DNA of 64,000 bases from Heterocephalus glaber (taxonomy: Eukaryota > Chordata > Mammalia > Rodentia > Bathyergidae): NCBI RefSeq assembly GCF_000247695.1, contig NW_004624751.1:26439108-26503107 (forward strand). Direction: 5' to 3'. The notes under the pieces are model-generated. The model ran no database searches, was not told the DNA's origin, and worked only from the letters and a program-made list of their open reading frames with translations. A program made the position numbers and the translations under genes. Shown here piece after piece: positions 21,935-33,215 of the stretch. The first letter of the stretch is position 1. Each line of letters starts with the position of its first letter.

Positions 21935-24900
21935 ATAACTTCATTCTTGATACATACGTTATATTAAATTATATATATTACAGAAAATAATAGCAAACAT
22001 AGCACTTATTAAGCACATGCACATTTTGTATGAATTAAACAGTTATAATTGTCATTTATTGATGATAAAATTAGAGAGTTGCTACACTTTGCTTTGTTGG
22101 TGTTTATACAATAACAAGTGGTGGGGGCAAGATTGCACCAACTTTTCTTACTCCAGAAAGAGCTCTAAAAACCTTGTTATCCTGACCTGAGGATGTTTGG
22201 GTATCTGTCTCCAAGAATTGAATCACCATGTCTTTGATTTTGGATTCCTCTTTTATTAAGTTGAGCTGTGGATGTTAGTGATTTTAAAAATGAGTTTTTA
22301 GAAAGACCAATTGCTACAGTAAGCTATTAAAGTCCTTATATTACATCATGGTTGCGTTTGAGAATAAGTTTCTTAACATGAATATACATAGTCAGTGTCA
22401 TTGTATAAATGCTTCTTAACCACACCTTGTGCACAATGTCCCCGCGAGGGACACTTAGCACAAATAACATACCTCCCTGAGCTGTGTGGAACAATGTGTC
22501 TTCCTTTCCAGTAATGACTTCCATTATAAGTAGTTTAATGAGTACTTGTGCAGAGAGGCATATGAATGGTGCAAAATATTGGAGGGGTTCAGAGATGGCA
22601 GAGAATTAGGACATACTTTTGCTGAGAAAGCTACTTTAGAGCAAGAGGAAGATGGTTTCCATAGAGGTGTTTAGGGAAGAAGGGGTGATGTGGACACAGG
22701 TTCTGAGGAGGAACGGCTTGCACAATTAGTCTGGTATGATTATTGGTTAAGGCATGTGGGGGAATTACTTTAGAGACGTAGTTTGAGGTTGTATTCTCAG
22801 GTAGAATTTGGGACTTGGCATCTAATAAATGGGAAAGGTGTGAGTGAAGAGGGTCAAGGATGATCAGCTTTTGAGAGGAGGAGACTTTGGAGAGAGTGGC
22901 TATACATCAGGAAAGCTGGGTTTCATTTTGGCCTGCTTTGCTAAAGTAAGGATTATTGTGACATTTGGCATGAACATTATTGACAACTTCAGCTGTTGGA
23001 ACACTGGTTTGTGTGAGGTAATGTTGCATACAGGACAGGTGTTGAAGGAGAGGGAGCACTTTCTAAAAAAAAATTGCCAGAGAAAATGCCCGTTTATGCT
23101 AACAACTTTTCTGTGTAGTATATTCAGGTGGTCTAAATGAAGTAGTCTAACAGCCTTTTAGTCAATCAACATAGTTTGAAAATGGAAAGGCAATGCAGGC
23201 GTACTGGTGTTGGCACTGAGTTTATAGTTCTGAAAGTCTGTTCCTTGGCATGCTGGAGGCTGGTAGGGGTGAACATATTATATTCACTATCTAGAAAATA
23301 CATAAAGTTTCAAAGTAGGAATAAAATGCTAAAAACCAGGATTCACAGTATTAATGAGTTAAATATTGACAAGTACATCTTAAAATCTTATGAGCAAAGA
23401 ATCCATAGTCTCATATGCAATGGACTGGAGTGTCAAGCAGGTTTTAACTGGCATGATTGTGGGTGTAAGATGGATGCATCTGGCAGGCCCAGGGGTATCT
23501 AAACATGTGATTGCTTGTTGTAAGGAAATCCATCCTCTGCAGTGGCTACTGTAGACTGGGTTGCAAATTTAACCATCTGTGTTTTTAGAAGCGAATACCA
23601 AATTGACATAGAAGGAAAAAGCCGGAGCTTGTAGAACTTTTTCTTATAAGAAATAGTTCACATTTTTTAAAATGAAAATCTTTTATGTTACAAATGTAAA
23701 AATAGCCAACATGGCAGAGTTTATACTTGGGTTGCAAAGGCACCAACGTGAGAGCTGTCTTGGCTTGGAGAGAAGAGTGTCTACATCCTCTGCCCTCATT
23801 TACTCTTGCACATTTCGTGGTGCTGGGAGATGGAGTAATGGGAGCTTCTTAGGAATTGCATCAATGGCAGTGAGAAGATTGTCCCCTGCTGACTCATTTC
23901 CTTCTCTGCTGCCTCCTTTCCCACCATGGCACTGTTGTTGGGCAGAAGCTAGCAGGAAAAACCTGTTCTGCAGAGAAAAGCATCCACAGGATACTGCCCC
24001 AGCCTTTGGATAGAAAAGTCTTCCACATTCTCAGGACTAAAAACCTCTAGCCTGCCCTGGGAACACTGTGTCCCTATTGGTCCTGTCATGTGTTCTTGTG
24101 TATGAGTTGTGAGTGGATCTGGGAGCCTGCAGGTGGGTGTGGGGACAGTGAGCCTGGGTGTCATGCAAGGTCTTTAAAAATAGCTTGTTTTTCATTTTAG
24201 AGAACATTACTTCCTGGTTCCAGTTTATTAACAATCAGTTTTTAACTCTTAGGTAATTTGAGATCTTTAAAAAAAATGTTTGTGGAGCTAACAATTTCTT
24301 GAGGATTTATCTATAAGCAGGAGAAAAAGAGATTTACCAGTAATGCAAAACTATAGGCCATGATAAAAAGGATTGTTTAAGCACAAAAGATTATGTTGTT
24401 AAAATTATGGACATGATCTGAGGGAGACTGGTGAAGACTTGGAGTCTGTTTTGAGATGGTTTATACAAGCTGATGACTGCTGGATATGGCAGACAGGTGC
24501 AGAGAGCTGTAGGGGCTGGGAGCTCGGCTGAGTGCAGGCTGGGCCATGTGTGGGCAGGACCTGGTCAAATGTTATGGGTTCAAGTCCTTCCAATTACTAG
24601 ATTGGTTCATTCAAGGTGAGTTCTTTTCTGACTAGAAATCCCTATCTTTAGATTGCAGTAATAGTAAAAAAAAAACCAAAAAACAAAATGATTGTATAAA
24701 AGTTATTTACATTAAAAAACCCTATCTAGCTTTGAGTTTTTATTCTGTGATTACTAGTTTCAGAAATCAGTTTTTTAAAATTTCTATTGTGCACACTTTA
24801 TAGCTTCTGAAAAGGTGCTGGTATTTACACATTTTTAAGAATGTGAAATGATCTTGAAATAACGATGCAGCAGATCATTTTAGAACAAAAGATGCATTCC

Positions 24901-25254
24901 CCTTTCAACCCACCAGGAGTGGATTTTAGAATGATTATATTCTTTAGCTTTTGTAAAAATCTGTGAGAGAAAGACTCATTACTTCCAAAGAACAACTGTG
25001 TAATATCTCTTTGTTTAGCTAGGTTCAGACTTTTTCTTACAGAAACAAACAAATTAAACAAATAAAACAAAAACCTATCCGATGAGTTTTCTTCCTATCT
25101 TCTGTCCTGTCCTGGTTGGCAGGTCTTGCACTGGGCTTCAAATATAACCATCATCTTTGCCAAGGTCAGAATAATCAAACTAATATGAAAATACAGACTC
25201 TCCCTGACCTGTACTAGTTTGAGTTAAATTTTTCAACCCTACCTTTGTGTGGAA
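21935..25254. other. Unassigned non-coding sequence
   Basis: About 3.3 kb. The 22,560-23,150 part is purine-rich (repeated GAGGAGGAG, AAAGGTGTGAGTGAAGAGGG) and resembles old MER-type elements in style without a firm match. ORFs of 98-113 residues (22,844; 23,176; 23,672 on plus) show no recognisable domain. Confidence 0.45.
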
Positions 25255-25530
25255 GCAATACACATTCAGTAGCAACCATAATTTGGCTTGTGGTCCTCTC
25301 CTGGCTAGCAGTATGTGATATCATGATGCTGGACAGTGGCTTTGAATCTCAGCTCCCCTTCAGCCATAGGATCAGGAGGTCAGGAGGGAAGCAAACACTG
25401 CCCTACAATGTCCTGTATTGCCAAGCTGTGAGTTTTGCTAAGTTCAATGTATTAAATGCATTTTGGGCATACAATATTTTTGACTTATGAAGAGTTTATC
25501 AGGCTGTAACCCCTACCATAAGTCAAACAG
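25255..25530 (-). mobile_element. Tigger/pogo-like DNA transposon end
   Basis: It contains ATGATGCTGGACAGTGGC, ATCTCAGCTCCCCTTCAGCC and GTATTAAATGCATTTTGGGC, then the self-complementary end ATATTTTTGACTTATGAAG ... AACCCCTACCATAAGTC and a terminal CAG followed by TA. It fits the pogo/Tigger non-autonomous family ending in 'cttacgatggg ... ccatcgtaag'. Exact subfamily and strand are uncertain. Confidence 0.55.
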
Positions 25531-25540
25531 TATATATATA

Positions 25541-26170
25541 CAAGGTGTGATCAAAATATTCAATGAATGTTTAATTTAAAAACTTTATTACAGTAAGAGA
25601 CACATTGCCATTAACTCCCCTCAAAATATTCCCACTTGCTTAAGCATATTTATTTCATTATTCTTGCCACTTTCTGAAGCAGTTCTGAAAGTCCTCTTTC
25701 ATGAGTGTTTTTATGAGGTGTGATAAAAAATACAATGAATGCTGCTTCTAAGTGCAGTCCAATAGAAAACATAACATTATATCATCATATACTTTATTCA
25801 CTGGTTCTAGCAACTTCTGGCTCTTCCTCAAAGTTAAAATGGCCATGAAAGGTAAGCATTTAAAATTGAATCAGGCGATCAAGCAGCCATGACTGACTGC
25901 AACTGAAAACATGAAAGAGGACTTCTGGAACTGGTTAAGAAAGATGGTATAAGTGTGTTCGAAGTGAGAGGGAGAACTTTTTCTGGGGGGGCAGGTAGCG
26001 GAGATCGAACTCAGGACCTTGTGCTTCGCTTGCAAGGAAGGCACTGGAGCCACTGAGCTAAATCCCTGGTCCAAGAGGGAAAACTGATAAATGGCAATGT
26101 GTCTTTTTACTGTAATTAAAAAAAAAAAAAAAAAAATTAAATATTCACCATATTTTCTGATCACATCTGG
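25541..26170. mobile_element. Non-autonomous mariner-like transposon with foldback structure
   Basis: The left end CAAGGTGTGATC and right end GATCACATCTGG are inverted repeats flanked by TA (25539-25540 and 26171-26172), the Tc1/mariner target. The inverted similarity runs inward: ACAGTAAGAGACACATTGCC on the left pairs with GGCAATGTGTC ... TACTGT on the right, and GAAAGTCCTCTTTCATGAG (left, near 25,700) pairs with CATGAAAGAGGACTTCTGG (right, from about 25,911). A second outward-type end, AGGTGTGATAAAAAATAC, lies inside at about 25,717. The whole is therefore a palindromic derivative or two overlapping copies. There is no transposase ORF. An ID SINE interrupts the right arm at 25979-26073. Confidence 0.85.
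25979..26073 (-). mobile_element. ID-type SINE nested in the mariner-like element
   Basis: Reverse complement of ID: GGTAGCGGAGATCGAACTCAG, CTTGCAAGGAAGGCACTGG, CACTGAGCTAAATCCCTGG. It is flanked by AGAGGGAGAACT (25967-25978) and AGAGGGAAAACT (26074-26085), 11/12 identical TSDs that lie within mariner sequence, so it landed later. Confidence 0.93.
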
Positions 26171-26172
26171 TA

Positions 26173-26543
26173 TATTACTTTCAACTAAAACCTGCAGTTA
26201 AATAAAGGGAAAAGTTCTAGAAGTGCTTAAAACAGGGACCTGGTGAGACCCTCTTCTCTTGAGGAAGTAGTTTTTGAGAACAGATGTGAAGTGAGCTCTG
26301 TGGGATAAACAAGCCTGGAAAGCAGAACAGAGGTATATGGATTTGGATAAGAATAAACTGCTAACATAGTGATAATATGGGAAATATTTTTATAGTGTAG
26401 ACTCTGGGAAGATTACATAAAGTGTTTTCTGTCTCAGTGTTGTTCTTTGCCTATGGTTTGTACATCCTGAAATAATTTCAGAAACTATATTCTTAAGGTT
26501 TTGAATCCATCTCCCTAATGCTGTGCTTCATACAATCTGAATC
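26173..26543. other. Unassigned sequence
   Basis: No recognised feature. Confidence 0.4.
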
Positions 26544-26632
26544 AGCTCTGGGGTGTAGCTCACTGGTAGGATGCTTGCCTAGTGCAAGTGGTGCACTGAG
26601 TTTCATCCCCAGGACTACAAAACAAAACAAAT
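26544..26632 (+). mobile_element. ID-type SINE (older)
   Basis: CTCTGGGGTGTAGCTCACTGG ... GATGCTTGCCTAGTGCAAG ... TTTCATCCCCAGGACTAC, then an AAAAC-rich tail. The GCTTGCCTAG form is closer to the general rodent ID than to the young local form. Confidence 0.8.
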
Positions 26633-27695
26633 TCTGAATAATGTACAAAAGCAATATTTAGGTGAATATTTTTATAAATCTAGAGTGGAAAAGAGATGTC
26701 AAGAGTTAATTCCATATTCAGAAGTCATAACTTGGACATACATTGATATATTTGGCAACTTAAAAATTAAACACATCTTTGTAATAAAAAACTTTTAAAT
26801 TTACTTGATCAACTATGAACTGGAGAAAATGTTGTGACAATGAAAAAGGTACCTTTTTAATGAAGAAATTTTTTGACTAGAACTAGTCAGCTGCCCCTAT
26901 ATAAATACAGAAAAATTTTAAACAGGAATTTCATATGAGAAAATATACAAATGACCAACAAGTGGATGAATTGATGTTTTATCCAACTGGTGGACTAGAA
27001 ACACAGATTGAAATAAAACTTTCAATTTTCTGTTGTCAGTTTGAATGAAATTGAAAATGACTGTATCTAATGTTAGTAAGAAGGGTGTGGTAAGGATGCT
27101 TGTCTATACATTGATGAAGCATGTGCAAACTAAAGGGTTTTCTTTGGAAATGTGTATAAACATTTGAAATGTGATTACCTTTGACCCAGAAATTTTATTT
27201 CTGGGAATTTATTCCAAAAATGTAATCATGAATACACTATATGCAGAGATTTAGCTACAGTGATGCTACCAGATTATTGCTAAAATTAAAAATTGTGAAG
27301 CAATCAAAATTTCTATTATAGATATAAATAAATATGACATTGATAGAAGAAGCCCTAGGCTGCCGTTATAAATGAAGTAATTTTGAATTCGTTGATACAG
27401 AAGGTTACTAAATAGTGTTTGTGTCAAACTACATAGTACTTTACTAAATGCTGTGTGTATATCATAAAATAATTTATATTTTAATGTTTGTATTATATAA
27501 TAAACTGATATTTAGAACAGCAGGGAGTACTAGTTTTCATTTATAAAGTGTATGTCAAATTTTGCTTGAGGAAATGATGAAGGAAAATGAATGATTAGCA
27601 TATTTAGTTGACTTTAAATAATAGCCTTGGGGTATCATTAGGTAATTAGGAAGTGATTTTTGCTGAGGTAACTTTTAGGATGGATGCAAAGAAGT
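26633..27695. other. Unassigned AT-rich sequence
   Basis: About 1 kb. Part of 26,940-27,260 (ATGTGTATAAACATTTG, TTTGACCCAGAAATTTTATTTC, CTGGGAATTTATTCCAAAAA) resembles old L1 ORF2 3' sense sequence, but weakly. Confidence 0.4.
27110..27260 (+). mobile_element. Probable old LINE-1 ORF2 3' fragment
   Basis: TTTGACCCAGAAATTTTATT followed by TCTGGGAATTTATTCCAAAA matches the 'ttgacccagcaattccacttctgggaatttaccc' landmark of L1 ORF2. It is short and diverged. Confidence 0.55.
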
Positions 27696-27850
27696 TTTGT
27701 TTTTTGTTTTTGAGACAGGGTCTTTCTATGTAGTTTAGGGTAGCCTTGAACTCACTATACAGCCGAGGCTTGAACCAGTGGGATTCTCCTGGCTCAGCCT
27801 TCTGATTGCTGGTGCTGGGGTTGCAGGCATGCACTTCCACACCCAGTTGA
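27696..27850 (-). mobile_element. B1 SINE (7SL-derived)
   Basis: Reverse complement of B1: TTTTTGAGACAGGGTCTTTC, TAGCCTTGAACTCACTATAC, TCTCCTGGCTCAGCCTTCTG, GGGTTGCAGGCATGCAC, CACACCCAG. Full length with no ID half. Confidence 0.9.
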
Positions 27851-27916
27851 AATGGTGTTTTAAAGATTAAAAATAATTGAAGATTAAACAAATTTTAGTT
27901 TAAAAATGTAAATACT

Positions 27917-28342
27917 AGTCTTAGTTACTTTTCTTGTTGCTGAGACAAAATACCAAATGTCAAAGTTAAAGGAGGAAAGATTTATTTCAGCTCACAGTTT
28001 GTAGGGGCTTCAGCCTGTAATCGGCAGTCTTTAAGGCAGGTTGACATGGCAGAGGGGCATTGCAGAGGAGAAACAGTCAGTGGCATGGAAGGGCAGGCAG
28101 AAGGCAGCAAGCAGTAGCAGGAGCATCAGAAATAGAAGCCTGCTTTCTGTCCCTTTATATTCTCTCTATCCAGGTTACCTGCCCTTTGGGCTGTCCTACC
28201 CATACCCAGAGTGGGGCACCCTTAATAATCCCACTGCTGTATCCCTAACCTCAGTATCACACCATAGATCCAGCCAGCTCTGAAAAGCCCCACCTGTGAG
28301 TGAGCGAGGCTTTGGGGGAATATCTAGATATAAGCCATAACA
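27917..28342 (-). mobile_element. Solo LTR, MaLR type, with 5-bp TSD
   Basis: Reverse-complement MaLR LTR of 426 bp running from AGTCTTAGTTACTTTTCTTG to ATAAGCCATAACA. It includes TTTATTTCAGCTCACAGTTTG and GAGGCTTTGGGGGAATATC. ATACT is duplicated at 27912-27916 and 28343-28347, the TSD length expected of ERVL-type integration. There is no internal region, so it is a solo LTR left by LTR-LTR recombination. Short ORFs over it are incidental. Confidence 0.88.
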
Positions 28343-28396
28343 ATACTCTTTGGAAAGTCAAAAAACAAAAGCTCTATAAAGGTAATTTTCTTTTCT

Positions 28397-28612
28397 TTTT
28401 TTTTTTTATCATCAATAGTTTATTGTTAAAAACAGGTGAATCCACTTTTTATACATCATTGCACTTCAACAATTACACAAAACACAAGGACATGCATCTA
28501 CAGTTTATGTACTGCATGAGAACCTGGTTTGGTTATAAAATCTACCACCAGCCATTAAATCAATATGAAAAAGTACAGTGTCAAACCAAAAGTATAATTA
28601 CTTGCATAGAAT
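28397..28612 (-). pseudogene. 5'-truncated retrocopy of a cellular mRNA 3' UTR
   Basis: Read on the minus strand, a 3'-UTR-like sequence ends in AACAATAAACTATTGATGAT followed by a poly(A) tract (T-run at about 28,396-28,407 on plus). The polyadenylation signal AATAAA therefore sits about 15 nt before the tail. Direct repeats GGTAATTTTCTTTTCT (28381-28396) and GGTAATTTTATTTTCT (28613-28628) differ at one base in 16 and are the target-site duplication. Only about 200 bp of UTR was copied, with no coding part. I do not recognise the parent gene. Confidence 0.8.
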
Positions 28613-28628
28613 GGTAATTTTATTTTCT

Positions 28629-30474
28629 GATGACCAAATATTGCCAGAAGCAAAGAATTATATGATGCAGAATTAATAATCTAGGTATGAAAACAAAACT
28701 GTAGGAAGAACTGTCCTATATCTTAAGACAAAATATGACCAGATGATAAATCATAAAAAGTTGAGATGAAAATGTAGAAATATAGGCCTGTGTTAAGACT
28801 GTGAGAATTGTATATGAGGTAGATGAGATTGAGTAGTACTCATGTATAATGGAGCGGGTTCTTGGAGAAAGTGAGCCCGTAGTTGACAGCCTGGGTAAGA
28901 GCTGGGGGGCAGCAGCAGTTGGCAGCAGATAACTCGAGTGGAGGCGAGAATGAGTGGAATGAGCAGGCAGCAAATTCAGTAGGTGTTGGCTGGTTGACCT
29001 GGAGTGGTGGGAAGTATGGCAAGGCAGAGAATATAGCTTCCGCTGGGAAACTTAAGTGTGAAGGTTTTCATTAAATGTACTTTTCAACACTCTGTAAGAC
29101 CTTAATTATATTGTTTGGCTCAAGTTCCTCTTTAGTTTCTATGAAATACTGAAGGAAGTCCCATAATTAAATCTGTGCCTAACAGATTTGGAAGTTCCTA
29201 TCATTTATCACAAGTTTTATTTTCAAACTATATTTTTATAGTATACTAACAGCATTCCGTGAGTTTTGCATGAGAAATAATGAACTTGTTTGGTATAAGC
29301 AGGGATTTGCACACTTGTGAACAGAGTTCTTAAATAAGGAAATTTGCCCTGAGAGGGGGCTTTGGACATCATTTACCTTGGCTTCCCCCCTCTGGCTTCC
29401 CACTATGGCATTTAGCCTGTCTTGTCACCTCCTATCTTAATCATAAAAGGGAGTTATTGCTGATTCTTTGCCTAAAATAGTGAATACTGAAAAGAGGAAA
29501 ATGAAGAATGAGTTACTCACTTAGACTAATACTTAAGCCTGTTTCATCTGTTGAAGTATGTATATTTAACTGAATGAACACTAAAAAGCATACACTTTTC
29601 AGAAGATTTTTATTTCTTGGAAAAGAATCATGTGGAATACTAAGTTATCATCTTAATATGTTTTGAAATAAATCTTTCAATTTTCTATGCAACCTGCAAG
29701 AATATCTACCAGGATAATGGGTACTTTGTTATTTGAATTATTCTTTTCTAATGTACACCTAACGGGAAAGAGTTGTATTTGACTTAGGCAGCATGCTAAG
29801 GATATACAAAAAATAAATTCTGATGTGGTAAAAGATCACAGCTTTTTCGTAGTAGGGATTTAAATCACACAGATCATTTTTATTAAATAGCCTCTTGTGT
29901 GTCTCAACTAAGAACTAGGGTATTACAAGTAACATATATCTCTTCTAAAGAAAATAAAAAGGACCTATGATAATAGTTTTTCACGAATCTAGGATCAAGA
30001 TTAATCAGCTTTGTATGTACCTGAGATTATACCCAGTTAGACTGGTTTGTGTAATCTACATGATACACAGTATACAGTGGGTTGTAGGTACAGCTGGTAA
30101 TTTAGAACAAAGCAGAAGATGGTCTTTTTGTTGAATGTAAATCTAATGTATAAAGCTGTTCAAACACAAATTTTAAATCACAGGAATGAATTATAAATCT
30201 TATATAAGACCAAAAATGCTAGTAGAAGAGTATTGCTGTAGTGTTTTTTCTGCAAGGAAGATATTGTGGAGAAAGTGGGCAAAAATTTTGAAAGAGCCTT
30301 AAAGATGGGGACTTGTGGACTTACAACATGTTTTGTATCTAGAAGGGATGACAAATTGTTGGAATCTTTGAACCTTTATTTTCTTCGACTATTATTTAAT
30401 GTTTGTAATTATAGGATACCGTACAAGGCTTTGTATGTATTGGTACATAATTCTTTTTTAAAAAAATGTACCTA
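28629..30474. other. Unassigned non-coding sequence
   Basis: About 1.8 kb with no named repeat. The overlapping ORFs at 28,716-29,074 on both strands are not convincing. Confidence 0.45.
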
Positions 30475-30564
30475 GGGCCAGGGATTTAGCTCAGTGGTGC
30501 TGTTGCCTGCCTCTGAAGAGCAGGAAGGGTCCTGAGTTCAATCCCCAGTACCAAAAAAACAAAA
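30475..30564 (+). mobile_element. ID-type SINE
   Basis: GGGCCAGGGATTTAGCTCAG ... GGGTCCTGAGTTCAATCCCC ... AGTACC then A-rich. GTACCTA lies on both sides (TSD). Confidence 0.92.
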
Positions 30565-31488
30565 GTACCTACTTCTTAGACATTTTCATGCAGAAAGCAG
30601 ACTTCATCAACCTTTGGTACATACAGAACAGCAATTCAAAATTTAGTTTAGGGTAAAAGAGATTGCAGTTTGAGTCCTGGTTTAACCAGAGCTTTGTATT
30701 TATGAAACTAGTCAAGATTTTTACTGTTCAAGTTACAGTGTCCCTATTTGGAAGATGGTATGTTGATTCTCTATTTTCAAGATTTCTGATTTTAATGAGG
30801 TCAGTCTTGCAAAGTGCTTTAATGTTACCCTTAAATAAGAGACACAGGGACATGGCAGAATGCTACTTTTGTGGGATACATTAACATATAACTATATTCT
30901 TTATGTTCTTCTCTTAGTGGCTAAGAAGTGATGCAAAGTGGCTTGAATGTTATCTGTGGCATATAATCATTTTCTCTTGAAATTCTCTGTCAATTGGAAG
31001 AGGTCCAAACTGGGAGAGAGAAGGAGGAGAGCAAAGGATAGCAATTTTTTGATCTGGTACAACAGAGCTCATTGGGTCTTTCCTCTTCCTCATCTAGTTA
31101 TTTAAGAATAAGGATCATCTAAAGGAAGAATGAGAGATACCCACCCCCCTTTTAATGAAAGAAATGGCATTTAATTGGACCAGAGAATGACCTGATCAAT
31201 TAACACACATTTTGAATCAGGGAGAGGCAATAACATAGGAAGAGAATTATGTAATGTAGGGTGGAGAGCTCTCTCCTCCTTTGCCTTCCTTTAATAGTCT
31301 CTTTCCTGATTGTGTTTGTTTCTTTGCTTTGCCCAAATTGGTGATACTTCTGTCCTCCATGAGTTCAATTCTTGGTAATGTTTTGTTCTCTCTTTTTTTT
31401 TTTTCTAGCAAGCCCTTTGCCCCACTAGTTAAAGCAAAACATGCTCCCCCTGGCCCTTCCCAGGCAGGACTGTTCTATTCTAACCAGG
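30565..31488. other. Unassigned sequence
   Basis: No recognised gene or repeat. There is a T13 run at about 31,392-31,404. Confidence 0.4.
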
Positions 31489-31886
31489 TGTATTAGTTAC
31501 TTTTCTCTCCTTGCAGAGATAAAATACCTAGCACCCAAAGTTAGAGGGTAAGGAGTTTATTTGGCTTACAGTTTGTAGAGGTTTCAGTCCATAAACAGCT
31601 GGCTCCAAAGCAGGGATGGCGGACAAGTAGCAAAGTCAACAAGAGAAACAGTTCATGGTGGCGGAAGATAGGAAAAAAAAAAACAAGGGACCTTAACAGC
31701 ATCTTTCCTGCTCCTTTTATCTTATTATTCAGACTACTAGGATTAGGACAGGGCCAAACCAATCCTCATGTGTAGTGGTTTAGTAATCACAGGCCCTTAA
31801 TCCTAGCATCACACATTCCAGATTTAGCTATCTTCAAAAAAAGACTGCATGAGGCTTTGGGGGATATCAGGACACAAGCCACAACA
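31489..31886 (-). mobile_element. Solo LTR, MaLR type
   Basis: The reverse complement starts TGTATTAGTTACTTTTCTC and ends GACACAAGCCACAACA (TG ... CA on the plus strand). It contains TTTATTTGGCTTACAGTTTG and GAGGCTTTGGGGGATATC. The flanks CCAGG (31484-31488) and TCAGG (31887-31891) form a 4/5 TSD. It is related to the LTR at 27917-28342. Confidence 0.88.
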
Positions 31887-32359
31887 TCAGGTATCCAGGT
31901 CTATAAGGGTATTTGATTTGTATGTGAGGCCACTCATGCAATGAAATAATTCATGGCTCATAGTCACTTAAACATTTTTTAATATACCAGAAAACAATTT
32001 ACAGGGGAGTTTTATAGAGAAAATTTAGATCTGTCCATAAGAAAGTATAGATTTTCAGATAACATAGGTCACTTATTGTGTAGGTAAATTAGGTTCTACC
32101 TGAGGCAACAACTGTCCTTTTTTTCCCACACTTCTTTAGTGTTTTGTATTTGGCTCTGCTCTCTAGTCCAGAGGTGAGATTTGATGAACAATGCTCTTAG
32201 GAGTTAAACTATGAAAATTAACTCATGGAAGACAAAATTTCTTTAGCAAGGAGGGGAGCTACCTGCCTGTGAGGAGGTCCTTGGAAGAGGCTGTTTGTTA
32301 AAGGTTCCTCTTAAGACCTGGTGTATAGAACGAGACAGGCTTAGAAATGCATGGAAGCA
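31887..32359. other. Unassigned sequence
   Basis: No recognised element. Confidence 0.4.
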
Positions 32360-32520
32360 GTGCTGGGCATAGTGGCACATGCTTGTAATCCTATCACTCA
32401 GAAGGCGTAGGCAGAAGAATCTCAAGTTTGAGGCCAGACTGGACTACACAGTGAGTTCAGGGTTATGTGACTAGACCTTGTCTCATTAAAACAACAGAGT
32501 AAGTAAAAAGAAAGTAAAAG
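32360..32520 (+). mobile_element. B1 SINE
   Basis: AGTGCTGGGCATAGTGGCAC, TTGAGGCCAGACTGGACTAC, ACAGTGAGTTCAGGGTTATG, GACCTTGTCTCATTAAAAC. B1 monomer with an A-rich, degraded tail. Confidence 0.9.
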
Positions 32521-32999
32521 CATGCAAACAAATTGTAAGGGTAATACTCAGTGCCTGAGATGCCCCAACCCATGATTAGGTTCTCAACGAACTTACCCGA
32601 GGCATCACGAGTGACTTCTGTACTAGAGGAAAAAATTTTTGCCAATTTCTTTTGATTTGTTTTGAGGTAGTTAAATCTGACTTTTAAAAAGTATGATCAG
32701 GTAACATTCCTGTGTCAGTTTTATAATCTGAAAGATAAAATTTCAGTGTAGTTGGAGATACTTAGTAGGAAACATGTTAAAAATGAAATCGATGACACAT
32801 CATGGTGAAATTTTCTTGTATATAGTTTAGCAATTTTACCATTTGAAGAACAGAAAAAATAGCTGAGTAAAAACAAACAATATAGTTACATAAAGAAATA
32901 AAACTGCTGGCTTTATGTGATTTATAAAGTGTTTTCTTCTTTTAAAGACTGATGAGTATTTGGGAAAAGTATGAAGTATAGGATCAGGATTGGTTAAAG
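32521..32999. other. Unassigned sequence
   Basis: No recognised element. Confidence 0.4.
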
Positions 33000-33215
33000 T
33001 GCTAGCTCCACCAATCCTTTTATTATTGATCAGATATCTTCCGCGTCATCTTGGAAAAGTTACAATTCATACCTGAGCTTCTGTTTCCTCATCTACAAAC
33101 TACAGCTACCAAAAAGACCTGCTTGATAGTGTCTCAAAACTAACAAATGTTGAAAATATTGGAAAACATCTGGCACAGTGTCTAGAATTTAGTACTCAAT
33201 GAATGCTATATTAGT
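33000..33215 (+). repeat. MIR SINE
   Basis: GTGCTAGCTCCACCAATCC, CATCTTGGAAAAGTTACAAT, CTTCTGTTTCCTCATCTACA, ATCTGGCACAGTGTCTAGAA and ACTCAATGAATGCTAT follow the MIR consensus in order. Confidence 0.8.

Noticed and set aside
23672..24013. 113-residue plus ORF with proline/serine-rich end
   Set aside because: No domain, no promoter or splice support, and overlapping minus ORFs of similar length; typical chance ORF in GC-richer DNA.
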